The position numbers and the translations under genes were made by a program. A DNA stretch of 34,440 nt. Origin: an uncultured Bacteroidales bacterium. Its GTDB lineage: Bacteria > Bacteroidota > Bacteroidia > Bacteroidales > UBA932. The number at the start of each line of letters is the position of its first letter. Within the stretch, counting starts at the first letter, position 1. The notes beneath the pieces were generated by a model. It saw only the letters and a list, made by a program, of their open reading frames with translations. It was not told the origin of the DNA and did no database searches. Below, piece after piece: positions 8,800-18,210 of this stretch. The stretch is taken from contig CAMNNY010000147.1 in NCBI GenBank assembly GCA_946546175.1, positions 1 through 34,440 on the forward strand, in the 5' to 3' direction.

Positions 8800-10482
8800 A
8801 TGAAAAAGACAGTAATCATACTTCTCGCTCTGATGAGCGCCGGCATAGCGGCTTCGGCTCAGTCGATGTACGACGGCTATCTGCTGGGCGAGAACAATTA
8901 TTTCGGTTCGGCCAAGTCGACCGGCCTTTCCAATGCAGTCACGGCGCTTGGCGGCGACCTGGGAACCATCGGAATCAACCCCGCAGGTTCGGCGGTTGCC
9001 GGTTATTCGCAGTTTGTGGTATCGCCTGGCCTCAGCCTCTCCTGGGGCAGGACTCATTATGCCCTCACCCCCGAAGCATCGCAGCATCTTGGGCAAAATA
9101 CCTTTGCACCAAAGTTCAAGCTTCCCAACATAGGCTTCTCGATGCGTTATGATACCGACTCCGGGTCGGCGCTGAAGTGCTTTGTTTTCGCTTTCACGGC
9201 CAATACGACCGGCGACTTCAACTCAAAGATGGTCAGCCGCGGAGTCAATCCCGTCTCTTCCCGTTTCGCAGAGATGGCTGCCGCCGCGACAGACCTCAAT
9301 ATCTCTCCGGACGATCTTATTTCCCAGAGCTTCTACGACAACGCGGACTACTCAAACTATTGGGATACCGCAATCGGTTACGATATAGGCCTTATCAACT
9401 CCTACGGAACCGACAACCGTTATGTAGGCTGCTCGGAAGTCCTTGACGACAGAGGTGATCACTACGTCCCCAGTCCCCTCGGGCAGACCTCCACGGTTAC
9501 CCACGTAGGCTACAAGACGGACATGATTCTCAATTTCGGACTCAATTTCAGCGACAGGCTGTTTGTCGGATTGAATCTCGGCATTCCCTCGCTCGAGTAC
9601 ACCAATGTTGAGGATTTCGCCGAGGTCGCCCAGACCGTCGAAGATTTTCCGGTGTCGTTTACCTACAAAGACGGCACTACCGAAGACACATATTTCAGCG
9701 ATGCCACCTATAGGTATAACTACTATGCCAAGGCGACCGGCATCTATGCCAAGTTGGGCCTTATATGGCTGCCTACCAACAGCCTGAGGCTCGGCCTTGC
9801 CTACCAGACCAGGACTGCCTTTACGGTCGAAGAAAGATGGCAGCACAGCGGCACGGTCAGCTACGACAACGGCAAGAGCTACAGCGGTTCGGGCCATGAC
9901 GGCTGGTACACTTACGAGCTTTATGCACCTTCCGTGCTCAATGCCGGTATTGCATGGACATTCGGCCGCAGGGGACTGCTCAGCGTTGACTACGAGCTCA
10001 CCAATTTCGGCCGCATGGAGTTCGGCGGAGCCGACGGAACAGAAGAAGACTATTCTTTCGAGAATACCGCGATCAGTGAGTTCAGCGGCGTGTCCCATAC
10101 CCTCAGGCTCGGCCTTGAGGCCAATCTCACGCATTCTCTCGCCCTTCGTGCCGGCGGCTCTTTCAGGACTTCTCCCGAAAAGTATTATATCGACGATACA
10201 GGTGCTACCGTGGCATATCCTGACTACGACAACGACTATTTCCTCGGAAGGAAGCAGCTTCCCGCCACTTCGGCCCACTACGACGAATTCGTCTACGGAG
10301 GCTCGCTGGGCCTGGGCTTCAACCCCGCAGGGGCGTTTTTTGCAGATTTCGCAGTTCAGGGTACCCTGTATCCTGCAAGCGTCTATCAGCCATATCACGA
10401 TTACGCAGATCTTTTCGCTCCGAGAATCCGCTCGAGAAGGGCCCTTATCGGAGCAGTAATCACACTCGGATGGAGATTTTAG
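8800..10482 (+). CDS. Outer-membrane protein, OmpP1/FadL-like beta-barrel
   Basis: Signal peptide MKKTVIILLALMSAGIAASAQ; GLSNAVTALGGDLGTIGINPAGSAVAGYSQF; barrel-like alternating strands; C-terminal aromatic (TLGWRF). Confidence 0.75.
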   Translation: MKKTVIILLALMSAGIAASAQSMYDGYLLGENNYFGSAKSTGLSNAVTALGGDLGTIGINPAGSAVAGYSQFVVSPGLSLSWGRTHYALTPEASQHLGQNTFAPKFKLPNIGFSMRYDTDSGSALKCFVFAFTANTTGDFNSKMVSRGVNPVSSRFAEMAAAATDLNISPDDLISQSFYDNADYSNYWDTAIGYDIGLINSYGTDNRYVGCSEVLDDRGDHYVPSPLGQTSTVTHVGYKTDMILNFGLNFSDRLFVGLNLGIPSLEYTNVEDFAEVAQTVEDFPVSFTYKDGTTEDTYFSDATYRYNYYAKATGIYAKLGLIWLPTNSLRLGLAYQTRTAFTVEERWQHSGTVSYDNGKSYSGSGHDGWYTYELYAPSVLNAGIAWTFGRRGLLSVDYELTNFGRMEFGGADGTEEDYSFENTAISEFSGVSHTLRLGLEANLTHSLALRAGGSFRTSPEKYYIDDTGATVAYPDYDNDYFLGRKQLPATSAHYDEFVYGGSLGLGFNPAGAFFADFAVQGTLYPASVYQPYHDYADLFAPRIRSRRALIGAVITLGWRF

Positions 10483-10490
10483 TTTAGGAA

Positions 10491-11477
10491 ATGAAATTTA
10501 CAGCAAAGGAACTCGCCGAAGTCCTGAAAGGAACGGTAGAAGGTGACCCGCAGGCTTCCGCGAGCACATTCGCAAAGATTGAGCACGGCAAACCCGGACA
10601 ACTCTGTTTTTTCGCCAACCCCAAGTACGAACAATACGTCTATACCAGCAAGGCCTCCATCCTTCTGGTAAACAAAGATTTTACTCCGAAGCAGCCTGTC
10701 ACTCCCACCCTCGTCAGGGTTGAGAATGCGTACAGCGCTCTGGCCGACCTTCTGGACTACGTAAAGGCCCAGGGCAAGAGTTATCGCCGCCACCGCGGCC
10801 GCTGCCGTATAGCCCTCAGCGCCAAGATCGGGCGTAAGGTCTGGATTGGAGACTTCGTCACGGTCGGAAAGAAGGCGGTTATAGGCGACGGGACCAGAAT
10901 TTCAGACAATGTCACCATCGGCGACAATGTCAGGATCGGAGAGAAGTGCATCATCTATCCGGGAGTCCACATCTTCGCAGACACCGTGATCGGCGACAGG
11001 ACCATCCTCCATGCCGGCTGCATAATAGGCGACGACGGCTTCGGCAACGCCCCCCAGCCAGACGGTTCGTGGAAGAAGATCGAGCACGTCGGCAACGTGG
11101 TTATCGGCAACGACGTCGAGGTCGGGTCCAATACCTGTATCGACAAGGCTCCGATGGAGTCTACCGTCATAGCCGACGGCGTGCGTATCGACAACCTTTG
11201 CCAGATCGCTCACAACGTAGTTGTCGGCAAGAATACCGCGATGGCCGCCCAGACTGGTATTGCAGGCTCGGCCGTGATAGGCGAAAACTGTATCCTCGCC
11301 GGCCAGGTCGGAATCGTCGGCCATATCAAAATCGCCGACAGGACAACGGTGGGAGCCAAGTCCGGAGTAATCGGCAACGTACGCAAGAGCGGGGAAGTCC
11401 TGTTCGGAACTCCGGCTATTACCCACAAGACATATCTTAAGGCTTACGCAAAGTTTAAGGCCGCAGGGGAGGAATAA
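10491..11477 (+). CDS. lpxD: UDP-3-O-(3-hydroxyacyl)glucosamine N-acyltransferase
   Basis: N-terminal LpxD domain (MKFTAKELAEVLKGTVEGD...) followed by hexapeptide repeats, GCIIGDDGFGNAP, IAHNVVVGKNTAMAAQTGIAGS. Confidence 0.96.
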   Translation: MKFTAKELAEVLKGTVEGDPQASASTFAKIEHGKPGQLCFFANPKYEQYVYTSKASILLVNKDFTPKQPVTPTLVRVENAYSALADLLDYVKAQGKSYRRHRGRCRIALSAKIGRKVWIGDFVTVGKKAVIGDGTRISDNVTIGDNVRIGEKCIIYPGVHIFADTVIGDRTILHAGCIIGDDGFGNAPQPDGSWKKIEHVGNVVIGNDVEVGSNTCIDKAPMESTVIADGVRIDNLCQIAHNVVVGKNTAMAAQTGIAGSAVIGENCILAGQVGIVGHIKIADRTTVGAKSGVIGNVRKSGEVLFGTPAITHKTYLKAYAKFKAAGEE

Positions 11478-11490
11478 TAAAAACTTTTCC

Positions 11491-11498
11491 TATCTTTG
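11491..11498 (+). promoter_or_regulatory. Putative internal -7 box TATCTTTG upstream of lpxC
   Basis: TTTTCCTATCTTTGC in the lpxD-lpxC gap, 12 nt before ATG. It shares a 15-nt string with the tRNA-Gln promoter region. Confidence 0.5.
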
Positions 11499-11510
11499 CG
11501 CCCGTTTTAT

Positions 11511-12416
11511 ATGAAACAGCACACACTTTCAAAGATTTACTCCTTCGAAGGCAAGGGTCTGCACACCGGGCTTTATGCCCATATGCAGATCTGTCCCGCC
11601 CCCGTAGACACGGGTGTAAGGTTTATCAGGACCGATCTTCCCAAGATTGGCGGTCATGAAGCCTATGCGGATGCCATCGCGGAGAATGTCTCCAAAACGG
11701 CGCGAAGCACTACCATTACCGGCCACGGTGTGTCTGTGAGCACGGTAGAGCATCTCCTTTCGGCCCTGACCGGCCTTGGAATCGACAACGCCTATGTGCG
11801 TATCGACAACCGCGAGGTCCCGATCCTCGACGGCAGCGCCAAGCCCTACGTGGATGCCATCGCCAAGGATGGTACCGTGGAGCAGGAGAAAGACAGAAAG
11901 TGGATTGAGGTCGATAAGACCATCGAGTATGTCAACCCCAAGACCGGATCCTGGATTAAAATTGAGCCGGCAGACAGCCTGACGGTTACCTCCACCATAG
12001 ATTTTAACTCCAAGGTGATCGGGGTTCAGACCGTAGAGTGGGACCCTTCGAAAGACTATGCCTCGGAGATCGCACCCTGCCGTACTTTCTGTTTCCTCCA
12101 CGAAGTGTTCGGAATGCTGCTTGCCGGCCTTGTCAAGGGCGGAAACGTCAACAACGCCCTGGTGATAGTTGAGAAACCTATCAGCAGGTTCAAGCTCCGC
12201 CTTATAGAGAGAGTTTTGAAGCACCCCGACCTTGAGGTCACGGAAGCCGGATATCTCAGCAATGTCGAGCTTCGTTTCCCCGACGAGTGCGGGCGCCACA
12301 AACTCCTCGACCTCCTCGGAGATCTCCGCCTGTGCGGAGGCTTCCTCAAGGCCAAGGTGACCGCCTATAAGCCCGGCCACAGCATCAATACCAAAGTTGC
12401 ACAAATGTTAAAGTAG
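11511..12416 (+). CDS. lpxC: UDP-3-O-acyl-N-acetylglucosamine deacetylase, stand-alone
   Basis: SVSTVEHLLSALTGLGIDN, GRHKLLDLLGDL, and KPGHSINTK cover the expected Zn/catalytic residues. ORF stops after 301 aa. Confidence 0.95.
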   Translation: MKQHTLSKIYSFEGKGLHTGLYAHMQICPAPVDTGVRFIRTDLPKIGGHEAYADAIAENVSKTARSTTITGHGVSVSTVEHLLSALTGLGIDNAYVRIDNREVPILDGSAKPYVDAIAKDGTVEQEKDRKWIEVDKTIEYVNPKTGSWIKIEPADSLTVTSTIDFNSKVIGVQTVEWDPSKDYASEIAPCRTFCFLHEVFGMLLAGLVKGGNVNNALVIVEKPISRFKLRLIERVLKHPDLEVTEAGYLSNVELRFPDECGRHKLLDLLGDLRLCGGFLKAKVTAYKPGHSINTKVAQMLK

Positions 12417-12423
12417 TTTCGAT

Positions 12424-13236
12424 ATGAACAATATTCATCCTCTTGCCACCGTCCATCCGGGCGCAAAACTCGGCGACAACGTCGAGGTCGGTCCTTACGC
12501 ATACATCGACGACAATGTCGAGATCGGCGACGGCTGCAAGATCTATCCCCACGCCACAATCTTTTCTTATGTGAAGATGGGCAAGGACTGCACCGTTTTC
12601 CCGGGAGCAGTGGTCGGGGCCATCCCTCAGGATCTTAAATTCGACGGCGAAGTCACCTACGTAGAAATCGGCGACCGCGTCAATATACGCGAGTGTGCAA
12701 CCATCAACCGCGGAACCAAAGCCAGCGGCAAGGGCGTGACCCGCATCGGCAACGACGTCCTCATCATGTCTTACGTGCATGTTGCCCACGACTGTACGGT
12801 CGGCAACCACTGCATCCTCGTGAGCTATGTGGGAATCGCCGGCGAGACCGATGTCGACGACTGGGCCATCCTCGGCGGCAGCACCGTCGTCCACCAGTTC
12901 TCCCGTATCGGCAAGCATGCCATGGTCGGGGGCGGCAGCAAGGTCAACAAAGACATCCCGCCGTACGCCCTTTGCGGCCGCGATCCTATCTGCTACGCCG
13001 GTGTCAACATCGTCGGCCTTCGCAGGCGCGGTTTCGATTCGGATACCGTCCGTATGATCAAGGACATCTACGATACAATCTACTACCAGGGCAACAACGT
13101 CACCGACGGACTCGCCAAGGTAGAGGCCGGATTCCCCGATACTCCCGAGAAGGCAGAGATCATCAACTTCATCCGCAACTCCAAGCGCGGTATCGTACGC
13201 GGCAACGACGTCACCGAAAAGGGCGTCATCGAGTAA
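12424..13236 (+). CDS. lpxA: Acyl-ACP--UDP-N-acetylglucosamine O-acyltransferase
   Basis: Starts NNIHPLATVHPGAKLGDNVEVGPYAYIDDNVEIGDGCKIYPHATI; GAIPQDLKFDGE; VGLRRRGFD. Confidence 0.96.
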   Translation: MNNIHPLATVHPGAKLGDNVEVGPYAYIDDNVEIGDGCKIYPHATIFSYVKMGKDCTVFPGAVVGAIPQDLKFDGEVTYVEIGDRVNIRECATINRGTKASGKGVTRIGNDVLIMSYVHVAHDCTVGNHCILVSYVGIAGETDVDDWAILGGSTVVHQFSRIGKHAMVGGGSKVNKDIPPYALCGRDPICYAGVNIVGLRRRGFDSDTVRMIKDIYDTIYYQGNNVTDGLAKVEAGFPDTPEKAEIINFIRNSKRGIVRGNDVTEKGVIE

Positions 13237-13245
13237 GCCCGTCCG

Positions 13246-13815
13246 ATGCTGCTCAGTACAGCATATTTCCCTCCTGTAGAGTACTTCACCGTGTTGGCGA
13301 AGTACTCTGTTTGTATAGACCCCACTGAGAACTACACCAAGCAGACCTACCGCAACCGCTGCCGCATACTCACCGCGGGCGGGCCGGAAGATCTGCGCGT
13401 CCCGATAGTACACGACGGCAGGCGTCTGATTACCGAAATCAGGGTAGACTACGCCGAGGACTGGCTCCGCCGTACTAAATATGCTATCGACACGGCCTAC
13501 TACAGTTCTCCGTTCTTCGAGTATTACCGCGACGAACTTTTCGCGCTGATGGGCCGGAGGCCGGAGACTCTCTGGGAACTCAATTCTTCGCTTACTGACT
13601 TTTTCTGCCGGAAGATAGGCATCGCGCCGGTCTGGTGTTCCCGCGCCGAAGCGGGTGAGGACCTGCGAACTCTGATCCATCCGAAGAAGGCTCCGCTTCT
13701 TCCGACCCGCGAGTACTGGCAGGTCTTTCGGGAGAAGTATGGCTTTGTGGGTAATCTTTCCGTGATGGACCTTCTCTTCAACGAGGGCCCCGAAAGTATT
13801 TGCATATTGAAATAA
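13246..13815 (+). CDS. WbqC-like family protein
   Basis: MLLSTAYFPPVEYFTVLAKYS...ENYTKQTYRNRCRILTAGGPEDLRVPI; YAEDWLRRTKYAIDTAYYSSPFFEYY, as in WbqC-like proteins. Confidence 0.8.
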   Translation: MLLSTAYFPPVEYFTVLAKYSVCIDPTENYTKQTYRNRCRILTAGGPEDLRVPIVHDGRRLITEIRVDYAEDWLRRTKYAIDTAYYSSPFFEYYRDELFALMGRRPETLWELNSSLTDFFCRKIGIAPVWCSRAEAGEDLRTLIHPKKAPLLPTREYWQVFREKYGFVGNLSVMDLLFNEGPESICILK

Positions 13816-13830
13816 TAATCCCTATATTTG
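13799..13830 (+). promoter_or_regulatory. Bacteroidetes-type promoter for rimP-nusA-infB
   Basis: TTTG (13799-13802), 20 nt, TATATTTG (13823-13830). Confidence 0.65.
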
Positions 13831-13844
13831 CACACGTGAAAGAG

Positions 13845-13882
13845 AGATAGGAGGCCGCCCGGGCCGCCTATCTTTGTTTTTT
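13845..13882 (+). terminator. Terminator-like leader hairpin (candidate attenuator) before rimP
   Basis: AGATAGGAGGCC-GCCCG-GGCCGCCTATCT (12-bp stem, one mismatch) followed by TTGTTTTTTG. The rimP ATG is at 13893. Confidence 0.7.
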
Positions 13883-13892
13883 GAAAGGCCAT

Positions 13893-14165
13893 ATGAACAG
13901 ATCAGAATTCGAATCAGTGCTGCAGAAGGCAGCGGAGCAGAGAGGCTGCAAGGTCGTCGACCTCATCTTCGACGACGATGAAAACGTCTTTGAGGTAACC
14001 ATCGACAGGGAAGAGTCCCCGGTCGACATTGAAGACTGCGAGTTCGTCCACAGGGCGATACTCGATGCCTTCGACCGCAACATCGAGGACTACTCGCTTA
14101 CCGTCAGTTCCGTTGGACTCAGCCCTGAAGAGGCCGACAAGCTTTTGGAAACAGTAAAAGAATAA
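13893..14165 (+). CDS. rimP: RimP, N-terminal domain only
   Basis: GCKVVDLIFDDDENVFEVTIDREESPVDIEDCEFVHRAILDAFDRNIEDYSLTVSSVGL matches the RimP N-domain. 90 aa, immediately upstream of nusA. Confidence 0.82.
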   Translation: MNRSEFESVLQKAAEQRGCKVVDLIFDDDENVFEVTIDREESPVDIEDCEFVHRAILDAFDRNIEDYSLTVSSVGLSPEEADKLLETVKE

Positions 14166-14173
14166 CACATACA

Positions 14174-15436
14174 ATGGAAAAAGAAAAAGTAGTGACTCTC
14201 ATTGATGCCTTCAAGGACTTCAAGGAAGAGAAAAGCATTGACCGTCCGGTGATGATGGGCGTTCTCAAGGACGTATTCCTCACCCAGATTGCGAAGACCT
14301 ACGGCAGCGCCGACAACTTCGACGTAATTATCAACGTCGACAAAGGTACCTGCGAGATTTACCAGAACTTCGAGATCGTCGAGACCGTCGAGAATCCCAA
14401 CACGGAGATGACCCTCGAGCAGGTCGTGGCCGACAGCGGTGACGACGACTACGAGATTGGCGACCAGTACACCAAGAAGCTCAGCCTCGAGAGTTTCGGC
14501 CGTCGCGGTATCCTCAACATCCGCCAGAACCTTCAGGGCCGTATCATGGACATCGAGAAGGCCAACGTCTACAAAAAATACTCCGAGAAAGTCGGTGAGC
14601 TCTTCACGGGAGAGATTTATCAGACATGGAGCAAGGAAGTCCTCATCCTCGACGAAGACGGCAACGAACTCCATATCCCCAAGTCGGAGCAGATCCCCGG
14701 AGAACACTTCAAGAAGAACGACACCGTTCGCGCGATCATCAAGACCGTCGAGATGCGCGGCAACACTACCCCTTACATCATCCTTAGCCGTACTTCCCCC
14801 GAGTTCCTCGAGAGGCTCTTCGAGCAGGAGGTCCCCGAGATTGCGGATGGTCTTATCACCGTCAAGAAGGTGGTTCGCATCCCCGGCGAGCGCGCGAAGG
14901 TAGCAGTCGAGTCGTATGACGACCGCATTGACCCTATCGGCGCCTGCATCGGTGTGAAGGGCGGCCGTATCATGGGTATCGTCCGTGAGCTCCACAACGA
15001 GAATATCGACGTGATCCAGTACACCCAGAACCCTCAGCTCCTTATCCAGCGCGCCCTCACCCCGGCGAAGGTCTCCTCGATCGATATGGGCGAGACTCCT
15101 TCCGACAAGGTGAAGGTCTACATGCAGCCCGACGAGGTTCGCAAGGGTATCGGCCGCGGCGGCTGCAACATCGCCCTCGCAGGCATGCTTGTCGACCGTG
15201 AGATCGAAGTCTGGCGCGAAGTGCCGAAGGGAGAGCAGGAGGAAGAAGACGTCGCACTCGACGAATTCGCAAACGAGATCGACCAGTGGGTCATCGACAA
15301 ACTCAAAGCTATCGGCTGCGACACCGCCAAGGATGTCCTTGCAATCGATCCTGCAGATGTCGCCAAGCGCGCCGATCTTGAGGACGAGACAGTCGAGGAT
15401 GTTATGCGCATCCTGAAGGCTGAGTTTGAAGATTAA
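14174..15436 (+). CDS. nusA: Transcription termination/antitermination factor NusA
   Basis: S1/KH architecture; SRTSPEFLERLFEQEVPEIADGLITVKKVVRIPGERAKVAVESYDDRIDPIGACIGVKGGRI. Confidence 0.97.
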   Translation: MEKEKVVTLIDAFKDFKEEKSIDRPVMMGVLKDVFLTQIAKTYGSADNFDVIINVDKGTCEIYQNFEIVETVENPNTEMTLEQVVADSGDDDYEIGDQYTKKLSLESFGRRGILNIRQNLQGRIMDIEKANVYKKYSEKVGELFTGEIYQTWSKEVLILDEDGNELHIPKSEQIPGEHFKKNDTVRAIIKTVEMRGNTTPYIILSRTSPEFLERLFEQEVPEIADGLITVKKVVRIPGERAKVAVESYDDRIDPIGACIGVKGGRIMGIVRELHNENIDVIQYTQNPQLLIQRALTPAKVSSIDMGETPSDKVKVYMQPDEVRKGIGRGGCNIALAGMLVDREIEVWREVPKGEQEEEDVALDEFANEIDQWVIDKLKAIGCDTAKDVLAIDPADVAKRADLEDETVEDVMRILKAEFED

Positions 15437-15457
15437 GTTAAATTTTAGGGGTTATTT

Positions 15458-18208
15458 ATGGCAGAAATCAGACTTAACAAGATAGTAAGGCAATTCAATG
15501 TCGGCCTCGGCGACCTGGTGGATTTCCTCAGGAAGCAGGGAGTCGATATCGACGAAAATCCGAACGCTAAGGTTTCGGACGAGTACATGCCCGCGATCGC
15601 AAAGGCATTCGGCAAGGACCTTGAGGCTAAACAGGCCGCAGAGCAGGTCGACATCAAGATCTCCGAAATCCTTGAGCGCTCAGGCAAGAAGCAGAAGGCG
15701 GAGGCTGAGGAGGAGGAAGACCTCGAACAGGTCATCACCATCAAGTCCAACACCTTCATTAACGACAAGAAAGAGGCTCCCAAGCCGGCAGAGCCGGAGC
15801 CGGTCGCTCAGCCGGAACCGGTCGCAGAACCCGAGCCGGTGGTCGAACCTGAACCGGAACCCGTGGCTGAGCCCGAGCCGGAGCCGGTGGCCGAACCTGA
15901 GCCTGTCGTAGAGCCCGAGCCCGCGGCTGAGCCTGAACCGGAGCCCGTGGCTGAACCCGAACCCGAGCCGGTGGCCGAACCCGAACCGGAGCCGGTGGCT
16001 GAGCCCGAACCTGAGCCGGAACCTACCCCCGCTGCTACAACCCCGGCAGCGGCAGCGGCTTCAGGCCCGACCCTCAAGGTAGTCGGCAAGATTGACCTTA
16101 GCCAGTTCGACAAGAAGCCCGCCAAGAAGCGCGAACGCATCTCCAAGCAGAAGGTAGACCTCGCAAAGGCCGGCCAGAATGCATCCAACAACCGAAGCTC
16201 CAACCGCTCCGATTCCAACCAGGGCGGCGGCAAGGGCTCCAAGCGCGACCGTGGCGAGCGTTTCAAGCCCGCTATGAGCGAGGCCGAGCAGGAGAGGATG
16301 CAGCAGGAGATCCAGAAGCAGGTCAAGGAGACCTACGCCAAGATGAACGAAGGCAAGAAGAACAACTTCGGCGCCAAGTACCGCAAGGAGAAGAGGGAGG
16401 CCGTAGCAGCCAAGGCTCAGGAAGAGTTCGAGGCTCAGGCTGCGGAGAACAAGGTCCTCAAGGTCACGGAATTCGTGACTGTCAACGACCTCGCCACCCT
16501 TATGAACAATACTCCAGTGGTCAAGGTGATCGGAGCCTGCATGAGTCTTGGTCTGATGGTGTCCATCAACCAGAGGCTCGATGCAGAGACTCTCGTGCTC
16601 GTGGCAGAGGAATTCGGCTACAAGGTCGAGTTTGTCACCGCCGACATCTCCGAGGAGATCGAAAGCGAGCAGGAGCCCGACCGTGAGGAAGACCTCGTCA
16701 CCCGTCCTCCGATTATCACCGTGATGGGCCATGTCGACCACGGTAAGACTTCGCTGCTCGACTACATCCGCAAGTCCAACGTCATCGCCGGCGAGGCTGG
16801 CGGTATCACCCAGCATATCGGAGCATACAACGTCACGCTCGAAGACGGCCGCAGGATCACCTTCCTCGACACTCCGGGCCACGAAGCCTTCACGGCCATG
16901 CGTGCCCGCGGTGCCCAGATGACCGACCTTGCCATCATCATCGTCGCAGCCGACGACGCCGTGATGCCTCAGACTATCGAGGCTATCAACCATGCTCAGG
17001 CTGCAGGCGTTCCTATGGTATTTGCTATCAACAAGATAGATAAGCCGGGCGCCAACCCTGACACCATCCGTCGCCAGCTCTCCGAGATGAACATCCTCGT
17101 CGAGGACTGGGGAGGCAAGTACCAGTGCCAGGAGATCAGCGCCAAGAGCGGTATCGGAGTGAACGAACTCCTCGAGAAGGTGCTTCTCGAGACCGACCTT
17201 CTCGACCTCAAGGCCAATCCGAAGAGGCTCGCGCAGGGTGCGGTTATCGAGTCCTCGCTCGACAAGGGCCGTGGCTATCTCGCTACCGTGCTCGTCCAGA
17301 ACGGTACTCTCCATCCGGGAGACTGCATCCTTTGCGGAAGCTTCTTCGGCAGGGTTCGCAGCATGTTCAATGAGCGTGGACAGAAGGTGCAGGAGGCAGG
17401 TCCTTCGACCCCTGTGTCCGTGCTTGGACTCAACGGAGCTCCGGCGGCAGGCGAGAAGTTCCTCGTGATGACCGACGAAAAGGAAGCCAAGAGCATCGCC
17501 GGCAAGCGCGAACAGCTCATCCGTATCCAGGGCATCAAGACCCAGAAGCATATGACTCTCGAAGAGATCGGACGCCGTATCGCTATCGGCAACTTCAAGG
17601 AGCTCAACATTATCGTCAAGGGCGATGTGGACGGCTCCGTGGAGGCTCTCTCCGACTCCCTGATCAAGCTCTCCACCGAGGAGGTCAAGGTCAACGTGAT
17701 CCACAAGGCGGTCGGCGGCATCTCGGAGTCCGACGTGCTGCTCGCACAGGCTTCCGACGCCGTGATCGTCGGATTCCAGGTGCGCCCGACGCCGGAGGCC
17801 CGCAAGGCCGCCGACAACGAGGGTATCGAAATCCGCCTCTACTCGATCATCTACGACTGTATCAACGAGATCAAGGACGGTATCGAGGGTATGCTCGAGC
17901 CTGAGAAGAAGGAAGAGGTCATCGCTACCGCAGAGGTCAAGCAGACCTTCCGTATCAGCAAGGTCGGAACCATCGCCGGATGTATCATCCGCGACGGCAA
18001 GATGGTCCAGAAAGCCAAGGTACGCCTTATTCGTGACGGTATCGTCGTGTACACGGGCGAACTTTCATCCCTGCAGATCGGCAAGGACGCCGTCAAGGAC
18101 GTCGCAGCCGGCAAGGAGTGCGGTATGGCTATCGCCGGCTACAACGACATCAAGGAGCGCGATATCATCGAGGCATACCAGATTGTCGAGATCAAGCGAA
18201 CCCTGTAA
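15458..18208 (+). CDS. infB: Translation initiation factor IF-2
   Basis: [45 protein letters not shown]; downstream of nusA. Confidence 0.98.
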   Translation: MAEIRLNKIVRQFNVGLGDLVDFLRKQGVDIDENPNAKVSDEYMPAIAKAFGKDLEAKQAAEQVDIKISEILERSGKKQKAEAEEEEDLEQVITIKSNTFINDKKEAPKPAEPEPVAQPEPVAEPEPVVEPEPEPVAEPEPEPVAEPEPVVEPEPAAEPEPEPVAEPEPEPVAEPEPEPVAEPEPEPEPTPAATTPAAAAASGPTLKVVGKIDLSQFDKKPAKKRERISKQKVDLAKAGQNASNNRSSNRSDSNQGGGKGSKRDRGERFKPAMSEAEQERMQQEIQKQVKETYAKMNEGKKNNFGAKYRKEKREAVAAKAQEEFEAQAAENKVLKVTEFVTVNDLATLMNNTPVVKVIGACMSLGLMVSINQRLDAETLVLVAEEFGYKVEFVTADISEEIESEQEPDREEDLVTRPPIITVMGHVDHGKTSLLDYIRKSNVIAGEAGGITQHIGAYNVTLEDGRRITFLDTPGHEAFTAMRARGAQMTDLAIIIVAADDAVMPQTIEAINHAQAAGVPMVFAINKIDKPGANPDTIRRQLSEMNILVEDWGGKYQCQEISAKSGIGVNELLEKVLLETDLLDLKANPKRLAQGAVIESSLDKGRGYLATVLVQNGTLHPGDCILCGSFFGRVRSMFNERGQKVQEAGPSTPVSVLGLNGAPAAGEKFLVMTDEKEAKSIAGKREQLIRIQGIKTQKHMTLEEIGRRIAIGNFKELNIIVKGDVDGSVEALSDSLIKLSTEEVKVNVIHKAVGGISESDVLLAQASDAVIVGFQVRPTPEARKAADNEGIEIRLYSIIYDCINEIKDGIEGMLEPEKKEEVIATAEVKQTFRISKVGTIAGCIIRDGKMVQKAKVRLIRDGIVVYTGELSSLQIGKDAVKDVAAGKECGMAIAGYNDIKERDIIEAYQIVEIKRTL
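15783..16025 (+). repeat. Coding tandem repeats for [13 protein letters not shown] in the IF-2 N-terminus
   Basis: Repeated gagcccgagccggagccggtggcc-like units. Confidence 0.85.
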
Positions 18209-18210
18209 GA

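Noticed and set aside
12385-13680. 431-aa ORF antisense to lpxA/wbqC
   Set aside because: Asp/Val-rich shadow of hexapeptide-repeat coding sequence.
15783-16025. CRISPR-like or mobile tandem repeat
   Set aside because: Units are in frame, contiguous without unique spacers, and encode the IF-2 linker.
15808-16326. [14 protein letters not shown] repeat ORF on - strand
   Set aside because: Antisense translation of the IF-2 Pro/Glu repeats.
16061-17704. 547-aa ORF antisense to infB
   Set aside because: Shadow frame of IF-2; no family-like motifs.
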